From contig NC_134276.1 in NCBI RefSeq assembly GCF_949628215.1, forward strand, positions 110,894,756 to 110,958,755: a stretch of DNA of 64,000 bases, in the 5' to 3' direction. Shown one piece after another: positions 26,130 to 39,300 of this stretch (its first letter is position 1; each line of letters begins with the position of its first letter). Below the pieces are notes generated by a model that did no database searches, was not told the DNA's origin, and saw only the letters and a list, made by a program, of their open reading frames with translations. Source of the DNA: Phalacrocorax aristotelis. Lineage: Eukaryota > Chordata > Aves > Suliformes > Phalacrocoracidae. Both the position numbers and the translations under genes were made by a program.

Positions 26130-27525
26130 CTGCAAGATTACAACAATATGTACAGAAGTAAGAGAAAAAAATATTGTTGAAGTTCACCCACTTTTACAAA
26201 TATAAAATATGTAATGTTAGAGTGTCCATCTAAAGCCATCACTGTACTTATGACCTGAAAAAGTGCATTTCCTACAGTTAGAAGAGAATCTTTGGGGCAA
26301 TAAATGAAGTCTGGTTTTATTTAGCCTGGCTAACAGTCTTTCAGCAAAGGATCAATATAATTTCTAGGGTTGCCCCAATCAGCCATGAATATAATTAGAA
26401 AATAATTTAATCCTCAAATGATTATCATAGGTCAAAAATCCTGTATCACAAAAACAGAAGTAAGCTTCAACATAAATGCATTATCATTTATAGCAAGCTT
26501 ACAGCAACTTTAAGGTTGAATAACCCTTCTGGTTTTTTCAGAATATTTTCAGTTGTCAAGTAACTATTTTTCTCAGTTTGAATTTGTCTCAAACAATTGC
26601 AAATATTCTTACAAGGACTCACATAAAAGAATTAGTCTTTCTCAATTATCACAGTGTTGAAGGACAGGACATTTTTTACAGGTTACTTGAATAATAAAAA
26701 CAGAATCTGAATTAAAAATTATCCTTATTGAAAAATATATTTGAATGCTTTGGTAGAAAGGGGTTTGGTGTGTATACCATCAGTGGAAGAAAGGGCAAAT
26801 CTACAAACAGGTAAGAAAAATACTGAAGAGATGCAGGAAGGTCAGACTCTGCAGGAGCCCTCTTTCTTCTCAGTAATTCATTAAAAGCCAAAAGCCACAC
26901 TCTTACTGGGCTTACAAGGTTAGGTCCTCTCTCCTGTGAACTTTCTAAGGTTACAGAGCTCCTAGTGTACTTTAACTACAAGAACAAAGTAACAACTGTG
27001 AGTGAAACTGTCAAGGATTTACATGAAAATCACACAGGATAATTCAAGCAAAAAAAACCAAAATACCTGTAAAACTCAATATTGTTAAAATTAAAGAAAA
27101 ATGAAGCCTGTTTTGTGTGTTCTGTAAGCCCGAGTGTCTACTGATAAGCAAGCTGTAACAGACTTCGCTACCTACCCGAAATACAGATGCAAAGATAAGA
27201 CATTGGGGAATAGACAAGTTCAGAGAGAAAGTAGTTGGACAGTTTTGACAAAGATGGTAATTTATCACCGAAGTAAAACTCACGGTAGATTCCATATCAC
27301 CTGAAGTGTTAAAATGGAACTGGATAGCTTTCTAAGAGGTAAATTTGAATTTAAATTACTTAGAAAATCCTACAGCCACTCTAGAGATCACTGATCACAA
27401 CACTGACCGGCCTTTGCGATCTACAAAGGCTGTTCAATAAACAACATGATTTTCGAAATCATCTCCAGCTTCCAGACTACTTAAATTTAAAAAAGGATAT
27501 TGCTTATTTTCAGAATTATAGTTAC

Positions 27526-27667
27526 TGTTAATCCTGTGGTAGACTTCTGGATTTCTTTTCTCCATTGCTTCTGAAAGTTAGGACACACTCTGTATGGTGA
27601 ATCACTTTCATTCAGTTCAAACAGGTCATCCCTCTCCAATGGCTTCTTATAGCCTATAGATATTAGT
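27526..27667 (-). CDS. ABCC13: ABCC13 exon 3
   Basis: It encodes the conserved MRP element LISIGYKKPLERDDLFELN that precedes TMD1. The acceptor is TTTCAG and the donor GTAACT. It is 142 nt and ends in phase 0. Confidence 0.88.
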
Positions 27668-30356
27668 CTGAAAGAAAGGAATGAATTTAGACAGCACGAA
27701 ATACAGCAGACAAAACAAGCAGAACTACTAACTCAAAAAGTTAATCATATCATTTAGTGTATATAAACTCTATAATCAAAATAATGTATGTAATCCTATA
27801 AATGCTACAGACTAAGTGGTGGGACATACTTACAGTCACCCTAAATACACTGAAATTCACCTGAAGTAAGAAGAGCCCAAGCAGATTGTCACATTTGAAC
27901 AGAAAATTGAGGAACCTTTGTACCTCAGAATCTGTCTATATTTCTTCATAGGAAAATATACTATTTCATAAACAAATGTGTGTAGCAACTTTATCCACTT
28001 ACTCTTGTGACCTCAAATGGAACACCTTTTCTGTCACAAGTCTGCATTATGTTGCGACTCATCTTTAATCAAGGTAAAAAACTTAAGCTACAGGGTTTCA
28101 GCACAAGTACAGTAGAAGCTTCTCTACAGTAGATCTTCAGCTGTTAAAATTTTGTTTTAGCAAAGTGCTTTTACCTACTTACAGGTCAACAAAAACACTT
28201 GTTTGGTGGGGTCTTAAAATGGCAAAATAGGGCTAATGAATACACTGAACCTACAGGAACTCTGAAAGAACAACAGATGGTTTGGATTTTTTGATGAGCA
28301 TGTCAGATTTATAGCAACTCAAAGCAAAACATGCCAAACCATTTCTGAGGTGGGGGGAAAATGCAAAGGATTAATGCTGACAATGTTCCCTAACTTGAAG
28401 GAAGTCCCAAACATCTAGGAAGCAACCAGGGACATGTGTAGACACTGGAGTGTGCGTCCTGTCAGCAGCAGCTCCAATGCTTTCAGGCTGGTGGGGATTT
28501 CCCTCCCTGAGGGCTGCAACCCAAGTGCAGTGTCTATGCTCTCGAGTGAGCACTTCCAGTGTCCATCCCTGTGCTGGTCAGTGCCAGCGCTGGGCTTGGG
28601 CCTAATGTGTGCCATTGCGCTTATCACAGGACAGAAAGTAAGACTCAGAAACACTTTTTTGGAGGTTGTAAAATACTCGTGGGAGTGCACCTCACTATCC
28701 CCAAGGGCCACCCAAGCATCTGCTGAAGCTGTAATATTAATACAAAGTGAATTTGCCTTACGCTTGGTAAGTTAAGGCAAAAATAACACAGCTTCTCACT
28801 AAGAGCACCAGCTTTTGCGACAGATGAGGGAAACAGACCAGCTGGTGCTTGAGTGGGAACTGTTGTTTAAGAATTCTGCATAACTCATCTCAGTGCTAAA
28901 ACTCACTGCTGCCAGAGGATAAACAGATTTACCAAACGCCCTTCCCACTGTAATCTCCAGATCACCCAAATTCTAAAGAAACATAATATAGCATTATGGG
29001 TTTATAATAAAACAATTAATTTGAGACTTCCTCATTTAGATTGCAGGCACTTAAGGCAAGTATGTATTAGCCATAATTTATTGTGTTTGCTTGTGACAGG
29101 AAAGAGGGAACATACCTAATGTTCAGAATATTAGTTTAATCACATCCAGTTAGTTCTTTCATAGCTAAACAAGCTCTCACCGGGTAGCATTTAAGTCCTC
29201 CCCCCCTTCTTTTGTTAAACATTGTGGAATTGGTTAAAGAATACAAAGGATAGCCTAGCTTGAACATTTGGGTGAACATTGTGATGTAATGAAAAAATAA
29301 ATGCGCTTAGTATACTGCATAACTTTCTAGAAAAACTGAAACTTTTTATTTATGGTATAGAATCTAAGGACTGGTAAAAACCACAGCTACCTTGACACTG
29401 ATGGTAAACTCCTAACTTCAACAGGGCCAGAATTTAACTAAATGCTCTGAAGCCCTGAAACAATCTGATTGTTTTTTCTGAGTTTATTAATAGCAAATAC
29501 CATTTTCAGTTTTTCCTTAAAATTAGTAATATTGAATAAAGGAAGAAACAGTTACAATACTCTTGAAATGTTTTTTCTCACTTTTAGGTTTTTGAGGTGT
29601 ATATGTCTGACTCAAATGATTTTTAAAAAAGAAAAAGGAAAACTTAAAAATGAATAATGGTCACAAGATACAGCGCATGAATAATGTTTGAAATAACACG
29701 CAAAATATTAAGTGACAGGAAGCTGCATGACTCAATGTAGTTAAGCTTTCAGTTCCCATTTCTGAGTGGAAAATTTCCCAAGAAGCAGAGGAACTTTATT
29801 GGTGTTCATGAGCAGGTGATCTACAGAAATAACATGCGGCCTGCCATGAAAGAAGGAAGAAAACAAGCATGAAATTGGCTACTTGGAAAACACCTTAAAT
29901 GTACTACTGAATATTTGTTCCTGGAGATTTAGCAAATTGTTGTATCACTATATGGAGTATTAAGGAAACCTTATTTTGATTTTTTACTATTGCCAAACTT
30001 TACACAGAGAGATAATAAATAAAAATGGATAGCTTAATTTGGCTTTTTATATCCTGCTGTCTAAAAATATTGTCTGTTGTGACAAGAACATTGTGCTTAG
30101 TTGTCAAAATATTAATGTTTTAAATAACACCATTAGATTATATACAAAATGACTGTTCCTATGTATAAACAATACTTCACAAAATATTTTAATATAATAT
30201 CTAAAGTTGTAAACTTTGATTTTTGTACATAAAGCTAACAGCAATCTCAGGCTCAGGCTCTGGGTCAAGCCAGAATGATGGTGTGCAATGTAAGCACATG
30301 CTCTGTAATTCTGTGAGCACCAATGAACATCAACAAGCAGTTTATTAAATTCTCAC

Positions 30357-30418
30357 CTGGTAAACCAGGAATATGTTAATTTACTGAAGAAGAAAACATT
30401 TTCTTCAGGGCTGCGTTT
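30357..30418 (-). CDS. ABCC13: ABCC13 exon 2
   Basis: It encodes the family N-terminal motif SPEENVFFFSKLTYSWFT. The acceptor is CAG and the donor GTGAGA. It is 62 nt and ends with two bases of an Arg codon, completed by exon 3. Confidence 0.85.
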
Positions 30419-30726
30419 CTGTTTAAAAAAAAGGAAAAGTAGCAATATTTCTTGAAAGACTGAAGAAAAAGGTTTTTTTTCTTTCACAAACATGTAGTTC
30501 TTAGGAGCTATTTAATTCTGAGCTATAATAAGGTCTATACTTATACTTCCTCACCTGTTACCTTCTCCCACCAATAGACTCTAACACAAGGTATGAAGAA
30601 TGGAAGAGATCTACAGTCTTGTGACTTACTAGAACAAATTAACTTGCTGTAAGAGGATATTCACCACCACCTTAGCTTGATTTTACACTGTTTACACATA
30701 TCCTAGAGTATGATCACACCAACAGT

Positions 30727-30802
30727 AAACCATAGGAGTTGGACTCGATCCTTGTGGCTCCCTTCCAACTTGAGATATTCTATGATTCTATAATTCTGTG
30801 TC
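30727..30802 (+). mobile_element. CR1 LINE 3' tail fragment
   Basis: Matches the avian CR1 3' end: GTTGGACTCGATCCTTGTGG, CTTCCAACTTGAGATATTCT, then the tail ATGATTCTATAATTCTGTG. It is a short insertion remnant on the plus strand, opposite to ABCC13, in intron 1. Confidence 0.88.
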
Positions 30803-31729
30803 CAATACATGCAAACCTTCCTTAAATCTTTGACAGTTAAAATCCTACAGGGTTTTTTTCCCCCATTTGAAAACCTAGCTATTGGAAGTTTTCAACTGCT
30901 AATAGCTAAAGAACAGAAAACTCCTTTCAGGCCTTAAGAGATGAAGTACTACTAATGTGTACTGTACACATAAAGAAGAAGAATAGGAGGCTTGTGCACT
31001 GCTGCCAGTTTCGTAAGTCATTGGAGATATGTGTAATAGAGGCAAACAAATATGAACTCTCCCATACTTCCTGACTTCAGCACAGCCAGCTAGTACGTTC
31101 TGTCCCTCAGTAATTACAGTCTTAAATTTCTAAGAAAAGATGCAGTTACAGTTCTTTTCGGTAGGTGGTGTAAGAAACCCAACTATCAGAAATGTATGCT
31201 GCAGGTGCTGAGACCCTTATATACTTTCCACGCTGATTTTTCCTGTACCGTCAGTGAAAAGCCAAATGATGAAATGATAATCCAAGAAACAAATACCTAA
31301 CAAATATGTACACAAGCTTCTGTAACAAACGCATCTTCTTGCTCATCTACTTGCCTTTCACTATCAGATGAAAAGGTTTGCCACGGTCCGTTAGGATTTC
31401 TGAAATTTAGATCCAAACAGCATTGTTTATGTAAACTGTTGTCTTTTACTACTGAAGAACACGGGTATGAACACTTCCTGCTCAGATCCGGCTCCTATTC
31501 CTATCTGTGGCACAGCCCCTATTTCCTTAAGAAAAGGACTCCTATTTCCTTAAGAATTGTAAGAAATATAGACCAAAACCCCGACCTAAAGATACTCCCT
31601 CCTTAGCAATTCAAAGGGTGCATCTCAGGACACACCACCTGTCATTAGCTGCAGGTTTGGGTTTTTTTTTTGACACAGGCCTGGCACAAAACCCACGTCA
31701 AATCCGTTCAGGTTTAAAGCACCCACTCG

Positions 31730-32115
31730 CGGCTGATGCATCCGCCGGGTCCCTCCCGGTGCAGCCTGCGGTCCCCTGCGGGGCGGCGCCCCGCCCTCAG
31801 CCCCCCCCCCAACGCCTCCTCGCGGCTCGCCCGTCCATCCCCGCCGTGTCACCTTCTTGCCGGTGGGACTCGGGCGCTTGTAGCAGTCACTCTGCTTCCC
31901 AGGCGAGGCGGCCATGGCCCCCGCCCAAAGCGGACGGCTCCGAAGGGGCCTACTGGGGCAGCCGGCGGCGGCCGTTAACGGCCGCCCCCCCAGCGCCGCG
32001 CGCGAGGGGAGAGGCGTTGGAGGCGGGAGAGGCGCGAGAGGAGGCGCTAGGTAGCTCCACCGCCTTGGTAGAGCCTGGGGTGAGGGAACGTTGTGCCCTG
32101 AGAGGCAACGTGCCG
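31730..32115. promoter_or_regulatory. ABCC13: CpG-rich island over ABCC13 exon 1
   Basis: A sharp rise in GC and many CpG dinucleotides in otherwise AT-rich DNA, centred on the ABCC13 start codon. It is the probable promoter and 5' UTR of ABCC13, transcribed leftwards. Long open frames here on both strands follow from GC bias and are not called genes. Confidence 0.75.
31853..31915 (-). CDS. ABCC13: ABCC13 exon 1 (start codon)
   Basis: It begins MAASPGKQ with the ATG in a strong Kozak context (GGCCATGG), inside a CpG-rich island, and ends at a GTGACA donor after Lys-Lys (21 codons, phase 0). The N-terminus is too short for a TMD0, so this is a short MRP. The start is chosen because the next exon continues in phase. 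Confidence 0.75.
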
Positions 32116-32221
32116 CTGAGGGCACGGTCTGCCCGGCGGTTGTGCCTGGTTGGTCTCATTTAATGACAGGCGCAGCGTGTGTTGTACTAGTGGCCTGCAT
32201 TCAAGTAAAAGGGCAAATTTA

Positions 32222-32678
32222 AGGCAATGAAGCTGGTGAAGGGTCACGAGCACAAGTCTTATAAGGAGCGGGTGAGGGAGCTGGGGCTGTTTATTCTGTA
32301 GAAGAGGAGGCTGAGGGGAGACCTTTTTGCTCTCCCCAACTACCTGGAAGGAGGTTGTAGTGAGGTGGATGTTGGTCTCTTCTCCCAGCTAACAAGCGAT
32401 AGGATGAGAGGAAATAGCCTCACGTTGCACCAGGGGAGGTTTAGATTGGATATTAGAAAAAATTTCTTTACTGACGGAGTGGTCAGGCATTGGAACAGGC
32501 TGCCCAGAGAGGAGGTAGAGTCGCCATCCCTGGAGGTGTTCAAAAAATGTGTAGACGTGACACTAAAGAGCATGGTTTAGGAGGCATGGTGGTGGTGGAT
32601 TTGTGGTTGGACTTGATGGTCTTGGAGGTCTTTTCCAATCTTAATGATTCTATTCTGGAGATTCTATTCTATTCTAGG
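32222..32678 (+). mobile_element. CR1 LINE 3' fragment next to the ABCC13 promoter
   Basis: About 450 bp of the 3' end of a CR1: GGAGCGGGTGAGGGAGCTGG, AGGAAATAGCCTCACGTTGC, GGCATTGGAACAGGCTGCCC, GTGGTTGGACTTGATGGTCT and a degenerate ATTCTATTCT tail. The translated remnant reads [16 protein letters not shown]. It is 5' truncated, inserted in plus orientation about 100 bp upstream of the CpG island. Confidence 0.93.
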
Positions 32679-35600
32679 AGAATCCAGAGGGCAGGAGAGG
32701 GAATGGTGTGTGGCAGTGTGCGTGCATCCTATCTTCGGACTAAGCATATGAAAAATATATGCCTGTCTCTACTAGCTTTTAGCTGGACGTGTGCTACCAT
32801 AAATTTATTAGCACATCAGAAGATGACAAATGACAACAGTACTTCCCTCTCAGAGTTGGGCCTGTGGAGCAAGCTGCTTTGTGACACCAGCTGTGTCCCA
32901 CACTCAAATCAGAGCACTGAAGCGCCATCACTGCTGAACAGAGCCAACTTGAAACACTTCCAGATAAAACTTAGAAAGCGCGCACTCGCTGTCCACCGAC
33001 CTACTCCACCTGGGACTGGCAGCTGAAACTCTGGCCTGTCTCTGGAACCAGGCTGCTGCAGCACTGGGAACTCTGGCAGATAGCATATCAGATAAGCCAG
33101 TTTTTACCTTTGTTACTTCTCAATGCTTTCTAGGTTTGCTCTTTGGAGGCTTTATATAGCTTGCTCATTAGTATTTAAATGTAAAGGTAGGTAGGAAGGA
33201 AGCTATAATAGCAAATTCCATTGCTGTGGGTTTTTTCCTGGACATAATGGTTTTTCCAAAAGTTAATAAAAATCAGTATCTTCATTTTTACTCTATAGTT
33301 AATGCAGCACCTTCCCTTTGATTCTTGTTCACCTGGCACATTGCCACCTTAAATGAGAATGCATCACTGACTGCAGTGATAGTGATTTGTCCAAAGTTTG
33401 GGAGATTGTAACGGAAATAACTATGCACTGCATTCCATATAATAAAATACGGAGAAACAAGTCTAAATGCAAGACCTATGTGACAGCAAGGAAGGCAAGG
33501 TCTTGTGGCCACTCAGTAGCATGGGATTTGAAAGACCAGGACAAAAAACCCAATAATTTAGAATCAGAACTAACATATGAAACATTCATTTCATATAAAT
33601 AAATAATTTTTAAAAGTGATTGGAAAAGATGGGGGGATTGAAGAAGTATTTGGTGAAGGCCAAACTCAAGTGGTTTTTTTGTTTCCAGTATTTTATGCCC
33701 TAAACATGGTGACAGTTGGTGATGTCGGCCCTGGTGAAGGGGCCCTGACTAAAGTGATGCCTTAAGTTAACAGATGTACAAAAGAAATTTAGTTATGGCT
33801 AAAGTAATTTTAGTAAATTCCCATATGCCCAGCTTTTCTTCTTTTAACAAACTGAGGAGGTTTAGGTAAGTGGATTTTTAAAGGTGTTAAAATCCATACC
33901 TCCCCCAGGAAGACAAAGACTGGGAAGAAAGCGAGTAAGAAAAATTATTTCTGTAGAAGAACTGTATTGATAATTTATCAGCCATATGCAATATGATCCT
34001 CCTAGACATTCCTTTTATAGAATATAATTGCATAAAACAGATTATCTTATCTATCCACTGGGGAGGTCTTACAAGGACACATTAGCATAGACCTGACTAA
34101 GCAACTCTTTCTGTAGGCTAACTCTGGTTTGGGCATCCATCTGTTTTCTCTTTGGTCTGGTGAACTTCACTTCTAACTTGAGCTAATGTTCACATATCCC
34201 TCCTCTACTTGATTATATTTAAATCTTTAACATAGGGAACAGGTTTAAAGAAATCTAGTGTATTTTACTTGTTAACTCTTTCCATTATTGTGGCAACTTT
34301 TGTGATCAGTGACTTAGTGGTATAATGCCAGCAATATCTTCCAACAGAAGTTAGATTACATCTACATAGCTTAGTCCTAAAGTTACTGATGGGGAGAGAG
34401 AGGAAAAAAAAAAAAAGATAAAGCGGCAAGTGTTTGTGTGCAAGGGTAGAGGAGAAAAAAGGGATTGGGCAGACTTAGCAAGTTTCTTAAAACATAAGGC
34501 ATAAATCTTATTTAAGGCACAAACCTTTGTTACTTAGGTTCTTTCTAGAGAAGGTTGAATTCAATTGCTAATGACATTTCAAGGGTGCCACACTGTGGTG
34601 TTACAGGAATATCTCTTAGGCTAAAGAAGTAATCCCTTTGGGAAGTTATAAAGCAGCACCTTGAGAAAGTGATTTTATTAGCTGTGATTTATCAGACAAA
34701 AGAGAAATTGTTGCAAGCTAAACATTCTTCCATTTCTGAAACTCATTTGGGCTTGTAAAACATCACTTTTAAACCAGTAAACTTGGATATTCTTTCTCAA
34801 TACTAGTGTAAGGATGAAAATTATTCCTTTCAAGCAACCCAACTTCATAAACAAGAAAACTGAGTTTAATAAAACCAAAATCCTTTCCTACTGTCAGGTT
34901 CAATTTGAAGCCTACATCTTGTCTGAAGACGACAACTTAACTTTAAGCAATATTAAATAGCCAAAATTTTAAGTGTTTTGCTTTCTTATAACAGGATCTT
35001 AGAAGTGTTTTACCTGTACTTGGTATTGCATAAGACAATGCCTCTGTATCTGTCTATAGGTTGTTGGTGGCAGTTGTGAAAAATAGAAAATAGGTCATTT
35101 GACTACTTGGATTCATCACAATATGATAGTTTATTCTTCCTCTGTTAAACAAGGAAAAAATTTTTCTTCTTAAGAGGTAGTACTAACTCCGCTGACTCAT
35201 GCTTTTGTGCTAGCAGTTAAGATGAAATACTCATTACATTTTTCATCCATTTATTACAATGAACATTTAGGTTCTCAAATAAGCAAATAAAACACTAGAG
35301 AGTAACTTTATACAATGATGCATATATATATGCATGTAGTTCTAGTCAGTAAATAGCAGTCATAAAGTATGTACATTCATTTGAGTATTGATAAGTAAGT
35401 CTTGTAGTAAGTACAAATGCCCGTATTTTACCTCAGATTTACTACTGGAAAAAAACAGTTCCAGTAACCATACAAGGTGATCCTAACTGAAAGTAACAAC
35501 AGAGCTAAATCAGAAAAAAAAGTTGTAGGTGTTGATGCTACAGTGACGAGCACATCTCTGATGTGGCACCTACAATTTCTAGCCCACTCAATTCCTCAAT

Positions 35601-35993
35601 GGCTCTAGAAAATTCTTACACCATTCACAAAAATATATTCTGTAAGTGATACATATGCTTCATGAGTGGCTGAAATTAAGTATTTTCATAAAGTTTCTAT
35701 ATTAGTGAAATAATAGCTTTCCATGATTTCCTGGGAGGTGGAGGAACCAACTAGTTTTCTTCCTTTATTAGGAAAACTTTATCTTCTTAAATGTTTCCTA
35801 CATCTTAAATAGTACTTTCCTCTTTAAATAGGTTAAGATGAAATAAAGTATCAGCATATTTTATGCATAACACATTTTAAAAATAATATGAATCTTGAGC
35901 ATTCCTTTATTATTAAAGTGCAAAGATGAAAGATTAAATATCTCTCAAATAAAAATAGCAAATGTCATTAAAGTTGAATCCAGTTACACAGTA
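32679..35993. other. Intergenic interval between ABCC13 and RBM11
   Basis: No supported exon, RNA gene or large repeat was seen. It must contain the RBM11 3' UTR at its right end: AATAAA on the minus strand at 35906-35911 (about 85 nt after the stop) and at 35764-35769 are candidate polyadenylation signals. Confidence 0.55.
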
Positions 35994-36326
35994 TTAATGC
36001 GTCTTTTTCTTGCCCTTGTACTTTCTGTATTTCTGGTCATGGTCTCTTTGTCTCATTTTGTCATCCTCGATACTAGTGTCACTGTCACAACTTTGCTGTT
36101 CGTTCTTTCTTTTAGAGGTGTTTTCATCCACCCGGTACACTTCACAGTCACTTGAATGTGGCAGGGCCCATTCAAAAGAGCTCTGTGCAGAGTTAAAATT
36201 TGCAGCTTGATTCTGACAGGGAGAAAAGGATAAATTTGAAGGCAGTGGTGGAGCCATCTGATAGTAAGGAAATTGCTGACCCATTAGACTCCGTACTGTG
36301 TACTGTTGTGCTAAAACATGGTTCAT
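35994..36326 (-). CDS. RBM11: RBM11 exon 5 (C-terminus and stop)
   Basis: 110 codons plus TAA. It is Tyr/Pro/Ser rich (FPYYQMAPPLPSNLSFS), then TSKRKNEQQSCDSDTSIEDD and a lysine-rich tail, matching the human C-terminus pattern KRK...CDSDSS...KKKK. The acceptor is TCTAG. Confidence 0.95.
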   Translation of the reverse strand: MNHVLAQQYTVRSLMGQQFPYYQMAPPLPSNLSFSPCQNQAANFNSAQSSFEWALPHSSDCEVYRVDENTSKRKNEQQSCDSDTSIEDDKMRQRDHDQKYRKYKGKKKTH

Positions 36327-39300
36327 CTAGAAAAACAGAAACTTGAGTTGTTAACATTGTAAAGGGGACGTTCTGAAGAGTTTAATTTTGCATGCATTAC
36401 AGCTTATACAATGAAAATACTGATAAATGATAAAATAACAATACAGAATGTTTGAGAATAAAGCTTATATGTTTTATTATATCAACTAATGTAGTTGGAA
36501 AAAATAGAGTATTTTTTCATGGCAAAGTTAGAACAGAGATGTGATCTGATTTAAGATTAAATGCCAGTTAGTCCTTGTGTAAGGTAATCAAACATGGCAT
36601 TTCATTTCTTCATCTATGTATTTTACAAACATTTCTAACTGCACTGCCTATTGTTAGTGTAAAGACATGCACATCTGCGATTTTTTAATATGGTTTAACT
36701 AATCTTAAAGTTAATGTGGAACAAGGCATTCCAACAAGGTATAGTGAATCCATAGGTCAAAGCACTTTAAACAATGCACTAAGTGCCCAGCTTATTGATA
36801 CAGTCCCTACAGTACCCTAAGAGTCCCTCTCATACAACATGCACAGCCCAAATACAGAAATAGAATTACAAAGGTCAGAAGAGAGCGGCTTTCTACTGAC
36901 TGGCAGTAATCAGAAAAATGATGGGGCTGAGTATGTTGAATGTGCAGGCAGACTCCAGGCAGGTAACCTGCCTGGCTCACCCAAATAAAGGCGAGGTCGA
37001 TGTGTGAAGGCCTACATGTGATGAGATCACTTCTTGCTGAAGCTGCAATAGACTATTGTTGGAGGCATACTGCAATACCATCCCTCCTAGCAAGCAGAAA
37101 ATGGGATGAAGTTGGTTGTGTGCTGGTCTGCTGAGTTTGGTCTCTTGGTGCTTATGTACTGCATTGCTACTGAGGAGTGGATTCATCGGTGAGCACAGTG
37201 GGGCAGCTGGTACACTCCCGAGCCTTCCAACCACAGCAGAGAGGATGGGAAAGTTTGTGCAAGCACCAGCTCTTCTGAGGACGCTGCCTGTGAAGACAGG
37301 AGGCAGGCCACCACCACATCTGTGCAACAGGGAACAGACCCTCTCTGTTCCCCTGCTCAGACTGCAGCTAGCTCGAGTAATCTATCCAGGCTTCACCCCT
37401 TCTACAGTTACAGAGGGCTGGCCATTCCCTAGTCAGACTGGGTGGCAGCAGTACTGTCCACAGTTGGTACCTCACATTAAATGTTGGGTTTCTTCAGTCC
37501 TACCGACCCATACTCATCAATGCAGAAGCTCCACGATGTGTTTGGTGAATAGGGTTTGGCCCATAGGCTGCCAGCTGAAAAGCCCGGTTCCCTTGCCTTG
37601 AGGAATATCTCAGACAAAAGAGATTAGGACAAGAATGGCCCAGTGCACCAGAGTCTGTCTGAGTGGAGGGAAGTAGAATACAGGTTCTCACTGTCTACTA
37701 CTGTGAAAGTAAATCATGAATGTGAGAAATGCAGGGGCATGTAATGGTTCAGGCCAGAAACACTCAAACTATTGTTGCCCCAAGCTAGGCAGTGGTGATT
37801 TGTTGGGCAGATTTTAGGTTTGGTTTTAGGACATTTCAAATTTCTGCTGGGAGCTATGAGGATCCCCGACTGAATTAGCTGTACGTAAATAAGCTATTGC
37901 TTGCATGGTTGTAATTTTACTAGGTTAGCTTATGTCGCCAATAGGATTTGATTTGGAACATGGTACCAGAGAGAGCTGCATCTGTGGACTTGACATTTTT
38001 AGCCTCCCTAAGCTATACACCTTTAAGACATTTCTGCACTAAGAAAATAATTTGGTTTCGTAGATTCCCTGTTATTACAGTACCTTTAAATGCTAGAATA
38101 AATAGACTTAGTACTGTCAAAGTTAACAGCTAAAACCACATTTTGAGGCATTAAATAAGCACCGTTGTTTGCAGAAATGCAGAATATGTTCAAATTCATA
38201 CAAAAGCTCCCAAATTTTTACCTTGTAACACAAACTTACCATCTTTTGAAAGCCTGAGTATTCATAAGGTAAACTATTGCTCACTGGAAAAGGAGTAACG
38301 GGAAATGGAGGATTCCTATAAGGCTCTTGATACCTAGGAAAAACAAGCAACCGTACAAAGACTACATGTTGACCACATACTGCTTACCAGCGTGTTAAGA
38401 CTTAACTCTTGGGCTATAATGAGAATATTCAAGAGGAGACTTTAGATATTAACAACAGGACTTCCATGAAAAAACAGATAAAACAAGGAAAATACACCCA
38501 AAGGCTCACTTAATGAGTCATCCTCACATCTACTTAAGTGCAGACTCAGAGCAGTTCTGGATTTCACCAAGGGAGTTTAGCTTCCACAGAGAGCTCTGTC
38601 ACGTTTGTAAATAAAGATGTTGAAACACTGAAAAATACTGAATCTGGGGTGTTCAGACTTCCATTATAACTTCCATTATATGCACTCATATGTGCATGAC
38701 AGCTGCTTGTACATATACACACAAGAAATACAAACTCAGTGGGGTTTAAAAAGATAATCTCCATTGTCAGACTTTTTTTTCCCCTAACAACTGCAAACAT
38801 TGTTAGTACAAACACCGTATTTCAATATTTTCTCATGATCCTGTATCTTGCAGAAACCCAAAGAGAATGGAAGAGTCAAGCTAACTCAACCTCTGGCAAA
38901 CTAAACAACCAAATGCTAAAATTAACTACAGCCCGTTGCAAGTCATCAGTAAGGATGCAATTAAAGCATGCAACAGCTGTTTTAATGAAAAGCCTGAAGA
39001 TTGGTCTACCACATCAGCCAATTTTCTTAGTAAGATTTTTTTTTTAATTATACAGTTAATTCACAGGTGATCTTTGTTACCTATATGAAGGTGAGTATAA
39101 GTCAATGTAGTTCTCAAAACCATGTGTAGGGCTGTTTAGTTCTGATGAGTGAGAACTCCCTGTAAATAAGACGAGCATAATGACTATTCAGTTACGACTA
39201 TTCAGTTAACAAGTTAAAAACACAAAGCGTTCGGTGTCATCTGTAGGGTGCTAGTGTATCTGAGTTAGTATATAAAGGCAACATGCCATTTAATGGCAGA

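Noticed and set aside
28430-28720. GC-richer patch with overlapping open frames in ABCC13 intron 2
   Set aside because: No recognisable family, splice context or repeat tail; short frames on both strands suggest chance.
29761-29860. Possible extra ABCC13 exon between exons 2 and 3
   Set aside because: Exons 2 and 3 join directly to give the conserved FTRLISIGYKKPLE motif, and no matching motif lies here.
31618-32163. Long open frames on both strands over the ABCC13 CpG island
   Set aside because: They result from high GC with few stop codons. Only the 21 codons from 31915 continue into family-conserved exons.
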